Source of the DNA: an uncultured Deferribacteraceae bacterium
GTDB lineage: Bacteria > Chrysiogenota > Deferribacteres > Deferribacterales > Mucispirillaceae
Length of the DNA: 64,000 nucleotides
Assembly: GCA_947041165.1 (NCBI GenBank)
Contig: CAMRCY010000006.1
Location: forward strand, 1-64,000
Reading direction: 5' to 3'
In this document: positions 49,235 to 58,166 of the stretch, piece after piece
Position numbering within the stretch: the first letter of the stretch is position 1
How the letters are laid out: each line of letters begins with the position of its first letter
Notes under the pieces: generated by a model
Database searches by the model: none
What the model saw: the letters and a program-made list of their open reading frames with translations, nothing else
What the model was told of the DNA's origin: nothing
Program-made: the position numbers and the translations under genes

Positions 49235-49608
49235 TTATACACACAAATTATGCACGATAGTCTATGCACAACAAACTATACACCTAAATTATGCACACAA
49301 ATTATGCACGATAGACTATACACAACAAACTATACACACAAATTATTCACACCAAACTATTCACCTAAATTATGCACACAAGTTATGCACGATAGATTAT
49401 ACACGCCAAACTATACACCTAAATTATACACAACAAACTATATACCTAAATTATGCACGATAGACTATGCACGCCAAACTATACACCTAAATTATACGCA
49501 CAAATTATGCACACAAGTTATGCACGATAGATTATACATAACAAACTATACACCTAAATTATACGCACAAATTATACACGATAGACTATGCACACCAAAC
49601 TCTAAAAC
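49235..49608 (+). repeat. Array of about 28 DnaA-box-like 9-mers in a 54-bp higher-order repeat
   Basis: Six exact TTATNCACA boxes lie at 49235, 49289, 49343, 49370, 49424 and 49505, spaced by 54, 54, 27, 54 and 81 bp. Between them, near-matches occur every 13 or 14 bp: TTATGCACG (49248, 49302, 49383, 49451, 49518), TTATACACG (49397, 49572), CTATGCACA, CTATACACA and CTATACACC. A full 54-bp unit holds four elements spaced 13, 14, 14 and 13 bp, all in the same orientation. TTATNCACA is the DnaA box. The array could be a replication-initiator binding or titration site, or a satellite that resembles one. Confidence 0.85.
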
Positions 49609-49613
49609 ATTAA

Positions 49614-50405
49614 TTAATTACGGTTCATAAAAGGTTTTAGTTTTCTAAGATCGGTTATGAAATCGTCTAAATTTTCATTACTATTTTTATTAGACTCAAT
49701 TGTGATCGGTATATCATCATTTATAATTTTAAATAATTTATTAAAATCATAATTTCCTTCACCTATATTATAATGCAAATCTATATCAGAATTAATATCC
49801 CCATCAGAGAGGTGATAATGTTTAGGGTTTAATCTGTTGAATTTATTTAACTCATCATAAATATCAAGATTAAGAGCGTTAGATGTAGCTACTGAATGTC
49901 CGATATCTAGACAAAAACTGAGAGTAGTATTTTCTAATATGTACACAACCTCGCTAAATTTTGCACCAACAGAGGTATCACCTTTTTTCAATGTTGAAGT
50001 TTTGCTTATCTCTAATTTATATGGTTTGTTTTCTAAGGTTGCACGATTATCTTTTATTTTCGACATCTGTATAGCAGACTCTTTATAATCACCTGCAATG
50101 CCTGGATGAAAGATTATCGTATCTGCATCTAAGCTATCAGCAAACTTGAATGCATCTTCAATAAGTTTAAAATTATTATCGTAATTATTTTTATCAGAAA
50201 AATTCACACCGTGCATAAAATGAGGTGCATGTATTTTAAAGGGAATAAGTTTTTTGAGGTGTGTCCAGTATTTTATAGTTTCATTATATGTGTTAGGTAG
50301 TGCATAGAGTTCTATAAAATCGAACTGTTCTTGATTGTATGCATCTTCAACTATTTTTGCATAATTTTCATTTATAGACCAAAGTTTTAAACCTAATTTA
50401 TTCAT
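49614..50405 (-). CDS. Xylose-isomerase-like TIM-barrel protein
   Basis: A 263-aa AP-endonuclease-2/sugar-phosphate isomerase fold. Visible family elements are FDFIELYALPNTYNE, PFKIHAPHFMHGVNF, ADTIIFHPGIAGD, FCLDIGHSVATSN (a Glu/Asp-His metal ligand region), HYHLSDGD and the C-terminal ITIESNKN. These ligands suggest a metal-dependent enzyme acting on a sugar or on DNA. Substrate is not predictable. It stands between the DnaA-box-like array and the repeats after glmS. Confidence 0.85.
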   Translation of the reverse strand: MNKLGLKLWSINENYAKIVEDAYNQEQFDFIELYALPNTYNETIKYWTHLKKLIPFKIHAPHFMHGVNFSDKNNYDNNFKLIEDAFKFADSLDADTIIFHPGIAGDYKESAIQMSKIKDNRATLENKPYKLEISKTSTLKKGDTSVGAKFSEVVYILENTTLSFCLDIGHSVATSNALNLDIYDELNKFNRLNPKHYHLSDGDINSDIDLHYNIGEGNYDFNKLFKIINDDIPITIESNKNSNENLDDFITDLRKLKPFMNRN

Positions 50406-50590
50406 ATAATATCATAATACTTATTTTAAAAATTTGCTATAAAAAAGAGGTGAGGGGATGAGTAGCTGAACAGATTGCATTACGCAGTTATTGAGTTTCT
50501 AAGTGATTGTATCTAGTTATGTTGAGTATTGTTACAATACAATAATTTAAAAAACATCACGTTGCGTGTTATAGATTGTTTAATGAGATG

Positions 50591-50895
50591 GGTTGCTGTA
50601 TACGAAATTACATTGCACTATAATAGAGTGGTAATAGGTACTATCTACTCAACAGTTATATATTTTGCAATTATTCTGCGATACGAAAATATGGAAAGTT
50701 GGTTGCTGTATACGAAATTACATTGCACTATAATAGAGTGGTAATAAGTACTACCTACTCAATAGTTTTAGATTTTGCAATTATTCTGCGATACGAAAAT
50801 ATGGAAAGTGGGTTGCTGCATACGAAATTACATTGCACTATAATAGATGTAGCAATGCGTACGATCTACTCAACAGTCACAGATTTTGCAAGGTT
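50591..50895. repeat. 110-bp tandem repeat ending in the glmS 3' end
   Basis: Units start at 50591, 50701 and 50811 (period 110 bp) with GGTTGCTGTATACGAAATTA. Each ends with TACTCAACAGT..AGATTTTGCAA or a close variant. The last occurrence of that part is the terminal coding sequence of glmS (stop at 50866). Open frames across the repeat on plus have no support. 50406-50590 is non-coding, with possible older copies of the same unit. Confidence 0.9.
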
Positions 50896-52704
50896 GCGTG
50901 GTTGATCGATCTCACGTCCGTTCAGTTTTGCAACGTGATATGCAAAAAGTTGCAACGCTACTATATTTAAAATAGGTGAAAGATATTGAGGTGTATTGTC
51001 TATCACAATTCTATCGACTATATCAGCGATCATGTGCTGATTACCTTCTTTATCGGTAATAGCGATCACATTTGCACCTCTAGCTATTACTTCTTGAGAG
51101 GCGTTTAACATTTTGTCATATACAGAATCGTATCCCATAATAGAGAAAACAGGTGTGTTCTCTTCAATCATTGCGATAGGGCCATGTTTGATTTCGCCTG
51201 CTGCAAAACCTTCAGCTTGAAAATATGTTATCTCTTTTAATTTAAGTGCAGCTTCTAAGGCTATTGGATAGTTTACATTTCTGCCAAGAAAAATATAACT
51301 TTTTTCTGTGTAATATTTTTTAGCTATACCTTCAATAGATTTTTCATCGTTGATAATATTTTCAATACTTTTTGGAATTAGGCTAAGTTCTCTAATAAGT
51401 TTAATAACATCTTTATCATCAAGTGATTTATTTGCTTTACCTATTAAAATTGATAACGCAAAAAGTGATGCGAGCTGTGCAGTAAAAGCTTTAGTTGATG
51501 CAACAGAAATTTCAGGACCACATTTTGTGAAAAATGTATAATCAGCAATTCGAGATATAGTTGAACTATAAACATTACATATTGCAACCGTTTTAAATCC
51601 AGAAAGTTTAGCTTTTTCAAGTGCTGCAACAGTATCAGCAGTTTCTCCAGATTGAGATATAAAAACAGCTAGCGTTTCATCTGTTTGAGCGATCTTTCTA
51701 TACTTATATTCAGAGGCAAGTTCGGCTTGAGTTGGAACACCTGCAAACTCTTCAATCCAATATTTTGCAACAAGAGCTGCGTGATATGCAGTACCACATC
51801 CGATTAATAAAACATTTTTAACACTCTTAATATCCATCAGATTTATACCGAAAGCGTTATCAATATTTTCTAATATAGACTCGATTGTAGCCATCACGGT
51901 GTGAGGTTGTTCTCGAATTTCTTTCAACATAAAATGCTCTAAACCATTTTTTGTAGCTTCATTAACATTTTTGTCTACAGTTATTTTATTAAAATATTTT
52001 TCATTATTGTTAGCATCATAAAGTTTGATAGAATCTTTTTTAAGAACTGCAACATCGTAATCATCAAGATAGATAACTTGATCGGTATATTTTATAAATG
52101 CAGATATATCAGATGCAAAAAAATTACAATCATCATAAGCGCCAATAAGTAGAGGTGCTTTTATTCTTGTACCGATTATTATATCAGGAGTTTTGCTCCA
52201 TATAATATTTAAAGCGTAACTACCTTTAAGTTTTTTATTAATTATGTTAACTGATTTGATAAGATTTTCTTCATAATTATTAGTGATATTAGAAAGCTCT
52301 TCTTCTAGCAGATGTACGATAACTTCTGTATCGGTTTCTGATTTAAAGATATGTCCTTTCTCAATAAGTTCTTTTTTTAAGGTTAAATAGTTTTCTATTA
52401 TGCCGTTGTGAACAATTGCAATTTCTTTTTTACAATCTAAATGTGGGTGACTATTTTCATCAGTAGGTTTACCGTGTGTTGCCCATCTTGTATGTGCAAT
52501 TCCTATCGTTGATGATGTAGATAGGTTAGACAATTTATCCTCAAGTGCTTGCACTTTTCCAACACTTTTGATTAGATTTATACGGTTATTTTCAATCAAG
52601 GCAAGCCCTGCTGAATCATATCCTCTATACTCTAGGGATTTTAGACCGTTAAGTAGATAATCTACACTATTATTGTTTCCAATATAACCTACGATACCGC
52701 ACAT
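50866..52704 (-). CDS. glmS: Glucosamine-fructose-6-phosphate aminotransferase (isomerizing)
   Basis: A 612-aa enzyme making glucosamine 6-phosphate for peptidoglycan and lipopolysaccharide. The glutaminase domain starts with the catalytic Cys after Met (MCGIVGYIGNN), with HTRWATHG and HNGIIENY. The two SIS isomerase domains show GCGTAYHA, SQSGETADT, STKAFTAQ and the C-terminal NLAKSVTVE. Length is normal. pyrG is 47 bp upstream. No glmS ribozyme is evident. Its last codons are part of the repeat at 50591-50895. Confidence 0.98.
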   Translation of the reverse strand: MCGIVGYIGNNNSVDYLLNGLKSLEYRGYDSAGLALIENNRINLIKSVGKVQALEDKLSNLSTSSTIGIAHTRWATHGKPTDENSHPHLDCKKEIAIVHNGIIENYLTLKKELIEKGHIFKSETDTEVIVHLLEEELSNITNNYEENLIKSVNIINKKLKGSYALNIIWSKTPDIIIGTRIKAPLLIGAYDDCNFFASDISAFIKYTDQVIYLDDYDVAVLKKDSIKLYDANNNEKYFNKITVDKNVNEATKNGLEHFMLKEIREQPHTVMATIESILENIDNAFGINLMDIKSVKNVLLIGCGTAYHAALVAKYWIEEFAGVPTQAELASEYKYRKIAQTDETLAVFISQSGETADTVAALEKAKLSGFKTVAICNVYSSTISRIADYTFFTKCGPEISVASTKAFTAQLASLFALSILIGKANKSLDDKDVIKLIRELSLIPKSIENIINDEKSIEGIAKKYYTEKSYIFLGRNVNYPIALEAALKLKEITYFQAEGFAAGEIKHGPIAMIEENTPVFSIMGYDSVYDKMLNASQEVIARGANVIAITDKEGNQHMIADIVDRIVIDNTPQYLSPILNIVALQLFAYHVAKLNGREIDQPRNLAKSVTVE

Positions 52705-52751
52705 ATTTTATCCTGTAATAAAAATTATTTTATAAATTAAATATTGTTATG

Positions 52752-54335
52752 TTATTGATTAATTTTATAATTGTAACTAGCTTCAACAAATCCTAGAAAA
52801 ACTGGATTAGGATTATTGACACGTGATGTAAACTCTGGATGAAATTGAGTAGCTATAAAAAATGGATGATCAGGAAGCTCTACAATTTCAGGAATAGTCT
52901 GATTATAATATCCAGACACAATTAAACCTTTCTCACTTAACGCTTGAATATATTCAGGATTGAATTCATATCTGTGTCGATGTCTTTCTACTATATCTTT
53001 TTTCTGATAAAGTTTATGAGCAAGCGAACCCTCTTTAACTTCAGCTTTATATTCGCCAAGCCTTTGAGTTCCACCAAGCGTAGTAATCGTTTTCTGTTCG
53101 TTCAACATACATATCAATGGACTTTTAGTATCAGGTTCAAATTCAGTTGAAGTTGCATCTTTAATATCACATAGATTTCTTGCAGCCTCAATCACAGCAC
53201 ATTGCATACCTAGACATATACCGAAAAATGGTATCTTATTAACTCTCGCATATTTGATAGCACTGATTTTTCCTTCAACGCCTCTTATACCATATCCACC
53301 AGGAATTAGAACTCCATGTGTACCTTTAATTTGTTCGTATACATTGTCAGAATCGGGATCAACATATATCTCTTTAACATTTATACCTGCTTTAAGTCCT
53401 GCAAGATATAACGATTCTGAGATAGATTTATAAGCATCTTTTAATCCGATATATTTGCCTATTATGGCGATAAATATAGATTTAGTAGGTTGGACTTTTA
53501 CTTGTTCAAACCATTTAGGATCGATCTCACTTTTAGGTTTTAGGTTAAGATAATTCATCACAATTGTATGCAGTTTTTGATTGAAGAAATGTTCAGGTAA
53601 CATATATATTGATGGGTAGTCGTTTGCTTCAATAACAGACTCTTTTTTAACATTACAAAATAGAGAGATTTTTTTCTTAATATCATCATCGATAGATTTT
53701 TCAGTTCTGCAAACAATAAGATCAGGAGTAAGTCCAGCATCTCTAAGTCTTGATACAGAGTGTTGCGTAGGTTTCGTTTTAAGCTCACCTGCAGCACTGA
53801 TATATGGAAGTAGAGTAAGATGTATTAATAACATATCCTCTTTTTTATTTTCATACCTAAACTGTCTTATAGCTTCAAGAAACGGTAGTCCTTCGATATC
53901 ACCAACTGTCCCACCTATCTCAATTATAACAATATCAAAATCGTTATCGAATGCTTTAAATCTAGATTTTATTTCATCAGTTATATGAGGTATAACTTGC
54001 ACAGTTTTACCTTTATAATATCCTTTCATCTCACGTTCAATTACAGTTTTATATATACCGCCAGATGTGTTAGTGTTTGCTTTAGTTGTTTTAACGCCTA
54101 AAAATCTTTCATAATATCCAAGATCAAGATCGGTTTCAGCCCCATCAGATGCAACGAAAACTTCGCCGTGTTGATAAGGGTTCATAGTCCCTGGATCGAC
54201 ATTAAAGTATGGATCAAATTTCGCCATCGTTACTTTAAATCCAGATAGTTGTAGAAGTTTACCAAGCGATGCACCTGATACTCCTTTACCGAGTGATGAT
54301 GATACTCCACCTGTGACAAATATATATTTTATCAT
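52752..54335 (-). CDS. pyrG: CTP synthase
   Basis: A 527-aa amidotransferase turning UTP to CTP. The synthase domain has VTGGVSSSLGKGVSGAS, DPGTMNPYQHGEVFV, DGAETDLDLGYYERF and EIGGTVGDIEG. The class I glutaminase has the catalytic Cys in GICLGMQ and the His/Glu pair in QFHPEF. Length is normal. It lies between guaA (39-bp gap) and glmS (47-bp gap), all on minus, probably one transcription unit of glutamine-dependent enzymes. Confidence 0.98.
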   Translation of the reverse strand: MIKYIFVTGGVSSSLGKGVSGASLGKLLQLSGFKVTMAKFDPYFNVDPGTMNPYQHGEVFVASDGAETDLDLGYYERFLGVKTTKANTNTSGGIYKTVIEREMKGYYKGKTVQVIPHITDEIKSRFKAFDNDFDIVIIEIGGTVGDIEGLPFLEAIRQFRYENKKEDMLLIHLTLLPYISAAGELKTKPTQHSVSRLRDAGLTPDLIVCRTEKSIDDDIKKKISLFCNVKKESVIEANDYPSIYMLPEHFFNQKLHTIVMNYLNLKPKSEIDPKWFEQVKVQPTKSIFIAIIGKYIGLKDAYKSISESLYLAGLKAGINVKEIYVDPDSDNVYEQIKGTHGVLIPGGYGIRGVEGKISAIKYARVNKIPFFGICLGMQCAVIEAARNLCDIKDATSTEFEPDTKSPLICMLNEQKTITTLGGTQRLGEYKAEVKEGSLAHKLYQKKDIVERHRHRYEFNPEYIQALSEKGLIVSGYYNQTIPEIVELPDHPFFIATQFHPEFTSRVNNPNPVFLGFVEASYNYKINQ

Positions 54336-54374
54336 ATTATAACACCCTTATAGAAGGAATAAATATATTTAACA

Positions 54375-55907
54375 TTATAACCACTCAATCGTTGCAGGCG
54401 GTTTATTAGTTATATCGTAAACGACTCTATTAACACCTTCAACTTCATTGACAATTCTAGTTGATACTTTAGCTAAAACATCATTAGGTATTTCAGCCCA
54501 AGTTGCAGTCATAAAATCAGATGTTACAACAGCTCTTAACCCAACTGTATAGAAATAAGTTCTAGCATCACCCATAACACCAACAGATTTCATATCTGTT
54601 AGGACTGCGAAATATTGATTAATTTTGCTATGAAGTCCAGCAAGCCTAATCTCTTCAGTAAATATATGATCAGCCTCTTGAAGTAGAGCTATTTTTTTAT
54701 CAGTGATTTTGCCTATAATTCTAACCCCAAGTCCAGGACCTGGAAAAGGTTGACGATTGATAATCATGTCAGGAATATTTAATCCTCTACCAACATTTCT
54801 CACTTCATCTTTAAATAGATTGCGTAACGGTTCTATGATCTCTTTGAACATATGATTTTTTGGTAGTCCACCAACATTGTGATGAGATTTAATAAGAGCA
54901 GATGGACCAGCACCTGACTCTATAATATCTGGATAAATTGTTCCTTGAACAAGATAGTCGATACCTTTTAATTTTTTAGCTTCTATTTCAAATACTTTTA
55001 TAAACTCTCTACCGATAATTTTTCTTTTCTTTTCAGGATCTGTAACACCTTTAAGTTTACTAAGAAAGCGTTTTTTAGCATCTACACATATTAAGTTTAA
55101 ACCAAGCTCTTGAGAGAAAATTCTTTCAATATCGTCGGCTTCATTTTTTCTTAATAATCCATGGTCGACAAATACGCAGGTAAGATTGTTGCCGATCGCT
55201 TTAGAAACAAGTATCGCTGCAACAGATGAATCTACTCCACCTGATAATGCACATAAAACTTTTTTATCTCCAACTTTCTCTTTTATCTCATTGATTGCAG
55301 TTGTTGTAAAAGATTCTGTTTTCCAAGTTTTACTACATTTACATATATCATATAAGAAAGCTTTAATCATAGCTTTGCCATTTTTCGTGTTTGTAACTTC
55401 AGGATGAAACTGTAATGCGAAAAAGTTTTTAGAAAGGTGTCCCATCGATGCAACAGGACAATCTTTAGTTGTCGATGTTATGATAAACCCTTTAGGAACT
55501 TTAGATATATAATCTGTATGACTCATCCATACCGTGTTAGGAGATTTCATTTTTTTAAGTATAGGAGAGAGGTGTTTAGTGAGCTCTATTTGAGTGTTTC
55601 CATACTCTTTAACTGTGCTTTTAGTAACTTCACCATCAAGCAGTTGTGCCATAAGTTGAGCACCGTAACAGATACCAAGTATCGGCACTGAGATGTCGAA
55701 TATTTTTTTATCAACAGTGGGAGCATTATCTTCATATACAGAAGAAGGCCCACCAGAGAGAATAATTCCATGATAGTTATTCTCTCTAATCGTATCAACA
55801 GGTGTCTTAAAAGACAGAATTTCTGAGTAAACTCCAAGCTCTCTTACTCGTCTTGCAATAAGTTTGCTGTACTGACCACCAAAATCTAAAATCAATATCT
55901 TTTGCAT
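54375..55907 (-). CDS. guaA: GMP synthase (glutamine-hydrolysing)
   Basis: A 510-aa two-domain enzyme converting XMP to GMP. The glutaminase half has the catalytic Cys in GICYGAQ and [10 protein letters not shown]; the synthetase half has the P-loop SGGVDSSVA and [31 protein letters not shown] and the C-terminal [11 protein letters not shown] 55907 gives the normal [12 protein letters not shown] start with AGG 7 nt upstream; the open frame to 55979 adds an unlikely 24 residues. pyrG and glmS follow in the same direction. Confidence 0.98.
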   Translation of the reverse strand: MQKILILDFGGQYSKLIARRVRELGVYSEILSFKTPVDTIRENNYHGIILSGGPSSVYEDNAPTVDKKIFDISVPILGICYGAQLMAQLLDGEVTKSTVKEYGNTQIELTKHLSPILKKMKSPNTVWMSHTDYISKVPKGFIITSTTKDCPVASMGHLSKNFFALQFHPEVTNTKNGKAMIKAFLYDICKCSKTWKTESFTTTAINEIKEKVGDKKVLCALSGGVDSSVAAILVSKAIGNNLTCVFVDHGLLRKNEADDIERIFSQELGLNLICVDAKKRFLSKLKGVTDPEKKRKIIGREFIKVFEIEAKKLKGIDYLVQGTIYPDIIESGAGPSALIKSHHNVGGLPKNHMFKEIIEPLRNLFKDEVRNVGRGLNIPDMIINRQPFPGPGLGVRIIGKITDKKIALLQEADHIFTEEIRLAGLHSKINQYFAVLTDMKSVGVMGDARTYFYTVGLRAVVTSDFMTATWAEIPNDVLAKVSTRIVNEVEGVNRVVYDITNKPPATIEWL

Positions 55908-56049
55908 ATACCAACCTAATAAATAATTCGTTATATTATAGTATTTGCAACTATATTTCAAGTAGTATTTAAACTTCATTTAACAAAATGTATAGAGTTA
56001 GTGCTTTGTGCAGGCAAATAGTATTAGTTAACAATAACTATTTGTGAAG

Positions 56050-56530
56050 TAGGGCAGGGAGCGATAATTTATTGAGTATGTTATTACTATAAATATTTGA
56101 GAAATAGGTAGCGATCAATAAGTTATAGAGTATGTGATTGTTATAAATATATGGAAATGGTTAGAGTGCGATCGGTTTATCTAGAATTACAATTGGTTTA
56201 AATATTTGATAATACGTAGTTGGGATTTGTTTGTTTATGTTTTGCAATTGTTGCAACTATTAAATAATAAGAGGTTAGAGTGCGATCAATTTATCTAGAA
56301 TTACGATTGGTTTAAATATTTGATAATACATAGTTAGGATTTGTTTGTTTTATGGTTTGCAATTGTTACAACTATTAAATAATAAGAGATTAGAGTGCGA
56401 TCGGTTTATCGTAGAATTACGATTGGTTTAAATATTTAATAATACATAGTTAGAGTGTTTGTTTTATGGTTTACAATTGTTACAACTATTAAATAAAAGT
56501 TTAGCGTTTGTGATCACAACATATTAAATT
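56050..56530. repeat. Tandem repeat, about 114-bp unit, four copies
   Basis: TTAGAGTGCGATC..TTTATC..AGAATTAC starts copies at 56161, 56275 and 56390, and a partial copy at 56501. The unit also contains GGTTTAAATATTT.ATAATAC, TTTGTTTG and TTGCAATTGTT..AACTATTAAATAA. Older, more degraded copies (AGCGATCAATAAG, AGCGATAATTTATTGAG) lie at 56050-56160. The origin of the unit is unclear. Confidence 0.85.
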
Positions 56531-56733
56531 CATAATTGTTACAAGTATCTGATAGGTGGAAAGTTTAATAAGTTATCAAATATTTTTTTGATGCAAATAG
56601 ATATCAACGGGTAGAGTGCGTAGATGTAGGTAAATTATCAACTTTTGAATTCTTAAATATATATCAAGTATTAATGATGAAAAAGTTTCATATATTTTAC
56701 TTAATACAACTAGTGATAAAGTTATTTTTGGAC

Positions 56734-56776
56734 ATAAAAAAAAGAGTTAATTAAAAAATATTAATTAACCCCTTTG
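56734..56776 (-). terminator. Rho-independent terminator of the thrS-infC-rpmI-rplT operon
   Basis: On the minus strand AAAGGGGTTAATTAA pairs with TTAATTAACTCTTT with one bulged G, and is followed by a T-run (plus-strand A-run at 56736-56742). Confidence 0.8.
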
Positions 56777-56804
56777 TGATGAGAAAACTTTCTAAGCTTT
56801 TTTC

Positions 56805-57152
56805 TTAGCCAGCTGTTGTTCTAACGAGTTCTGTAAAAGACTCAGGAGAATGAATAGCTAATTCAGATAAAGATTTTCTGTTTAACTCAATACTATGTTT
56901 CTTCAGCCTACCCATAAATTTCGAGTAAGATGTTGAGTTTGCTTTACAAGCAGCAGAAATACGAATGATCCATAAACGTCTGAAATCTCTCTTCTTTCTT
57001 CTTCTATCTCTGTAAGCAAAACATAGTGCACGTTCAACCATAGGTCTAGCGATATTATATACCGACTTAGCTCTACCTCTAAAACCTTTCGCTAATGCGA
57101 TAATCTTCTTTCTTCTTCTGCGGGTTTTATACCCACCTCTTGCTCTTGGCAC
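56805..57152 (-). CDS. rplT: 50S ribosomal protein L20
   Basis: A 115-aa basic protein with the L20 pattern: PRARGGYKTRRRRKKI, LAKGFRGRAKSVY, YRDRRRKKRDFRRLWIIRI and SAACKANSTSYSKFM. It binds 23S rRNA early in 50S assembly and in some bacteria represses its own operon. GTG 57152 has AAGGAG 6 nt upstream and gives the usual MPR-type start; the in-frame ATG at 57170 would add six residues and has no site. Confidence 0.97.
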   Translation of the reverse strand: MPRARGGYKTRRRRKKIIALAKGFRGRAKSVYNIARPMVERALCFAYRDRRRKKRDFRRLWIIRISAACKANSTSYSKFMGRLKKHSIELNRKSLSELAIHSPESFTELVRTTAG

Positions 57153-57238
57153 TTTAAACTCCTTCCCCAATGATCACACTAGATAAAAAAACATTAAGTT
57201 TTTAATCTAACATGTAGCATCAAGTGATATTTTATATT

Positions 57239-57275
57239 TATCGTATGGCGGCCATTTGTAATGCCATAGCGATAT
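57239..57275 (-). promoter_or_regulatory. Hairpin between rpmI and rplT
   Basis: TATCG-ATGGC at 57239 pairs with GCCAT-CGATA at about 57265-57275 around a 13-nt loop. It lies in the 178-bp gap between rpmI and rplT and might be a processing or regulatory site, since L20 regulates this operon in other bacteria. Unproven. Confidence 0.35.
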
Positions 57276-57330
57276 ATTCTAAACACTCTTAGTTATACGA
57301 TTTTATCTGTTACGATAAAAACAGATATTA

Positions 57331-57531
57331 TTAATAAGGCATTAAAACTGCTAAATTTCTAGCAACTTTTCCTTCAATAACACCATTTAACGATAATGTA
57401 CGCTTACGTTTTCTACTCTTACTAGTAAGAATATGTCTCTTACCTTGTTTTTGAAACACAAGTTTACCGTTAGCAGTTATTCTAAATCTTTTCTGCGCAC
57501 CTTTATGTGTCTTAACTTTATGAACACCCAT
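57331..57531 (-). CDS. rpmI: 50S ribosomal protein L35
   Basis: A 66-aa small basic protein. KTHKGAQKRFRITANGK, HILTSKSRKRKR and the final NLAVLMPY are typical of L35. ATG 57531 is the only reasonable start (MGVHKVKTHKG). It sits in the usual order infC-rpmI-rplT, 74 bp downstream of infC. Confidence 0.97.
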   Translation of the reverse strand: MGVHKVKTHKGAQKRFRITANGKLVFQKQGKRHILTSKSRKRKRTLSLNGVIEGKVARNLAVLMPY

Positions 57532-57605
57532 TAAAACTTACCCCATCATATTTATAATATAGTTTTTCTCATATACAATTAATTATATATGAAATATTTT
57601 TCTGA

Positions 57606-58166
57606 TTAATTAGCCGATTTTATAGCTTTCGGATTAATAACCATTATTTGTTGTTTACCGAAAAGCTCTGGTTTTTTTTCCATCAACCCTAAATCTTCAA
57701 CATCTAACAGAACTTTATTAATGATCTCTAATCCAGCACTTTGAAACATCATCTCTCTACCACGGTATCTGATAATAATTTTAACTTTATCACCATCCGT
57801 TAGAAAACGTCTTATATGTTTTAGTTTAACATTATAATCATGATCTTCAATTTTAGGACGAAATTTGATTTCTTTAATATCAATTTGGTGAAGACGCTGT
57901 TTCTTCTTTGTTTCTTTCTCTTTCTTGTTCTTCTCAAATTTATATTTACTATAATCCATCACTCTGCATACAACAGGTTTTGCTGTTGCTGCAATTTCAA
58001 CTAAGTCTAGTCCTTTATCGCCGGCAATTTTCAAAGCCTCTGATATTGAAACAACACCTAATTGAGATCCGTCATCTGAAACTAAACGAACTTCACTATC
58101 TGTAATCGCTTCGTTTACCCTTTCTTTATCACTGTCTCTACTTGAAGCTATCGCCCTGTCCCCCAT
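57606..58166 (-). CDS. infC: Translation initiation factor IF-3
   Basis: A 186-aa protein that keeps the 30S subunit free and checks the start codon. The N-terminal domain has RVNEAITDSEVRLV and GLDLVEIAATAKPVVCRVMDYSKY; a Lys/Glu linker and the C-terminal domain with IKEIKFRPKIEDHDYNVKLK follow. ATG 58166 overlaps the thrS stop by 19 bp, but an ATA at 58151 follows GGGGGACAGGG and corresponds to where unusual infC start codons (AUU in E. coli) are found. The true start is therefore uncertain. Confidence 0.95.
   Translation of the reverse strand: MGDRAIASSRDSDKERVNEAITDSEVRLVSDDGSQLGVVSISEALKIAGDKGLDLVEIAATAKPVVCRVMDYSKYKFEKNKKEKETKKKQRLHQIDIKEIKFRPKIEDHDYNVKLKHIRRFLTDGDKVKIIIRYRGREMMFQSAGLEIINKVLLDVEDLGLMEKKPELFGKQQIMVINPKAIKSAN

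Larger units (their letters stand above)
55908..56804. other. 897-bp spacer between rplT and guaA
   Basis: No coding sequence supported. It holds the guaA promoter region at the left, a repeat block at 56050-56530, and the rplT terminator at 56734. The remaining parts (55980-56050, 56530-56730) show nothing I can name. Confidence 0.6.

Noticed and set aside
49199-49630. Open frame of 143 codons with an 18-residue peptide repeat on plus
   Set aside because: It runs straight through the 54-bp DnaA-box-like array, has a TTG start with no ribosome site and encodes only the repeat. The frame is open because the unit lengths are multiples of three for most of the array.
50529-50905. Two overlapping plus-strand open frames of 68-71 codons
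   Set aside because: Both are translations of the 110-bp repeat after glmS, nearly identical to each other, with no homology and no ribosome site.
55908-55979. Upstream start of guaA
   Set aside because: The extra 24 residues are Tyr/Asn/Lys-rich and not part of GMP synthase; ATG 55907 has AGG in the right place.
56050-56530. Insertion sequence or MITE
   Set aside because: No transposase, no terminal inverted repeats and no target duplications; the copies are head-to-tail tandem.
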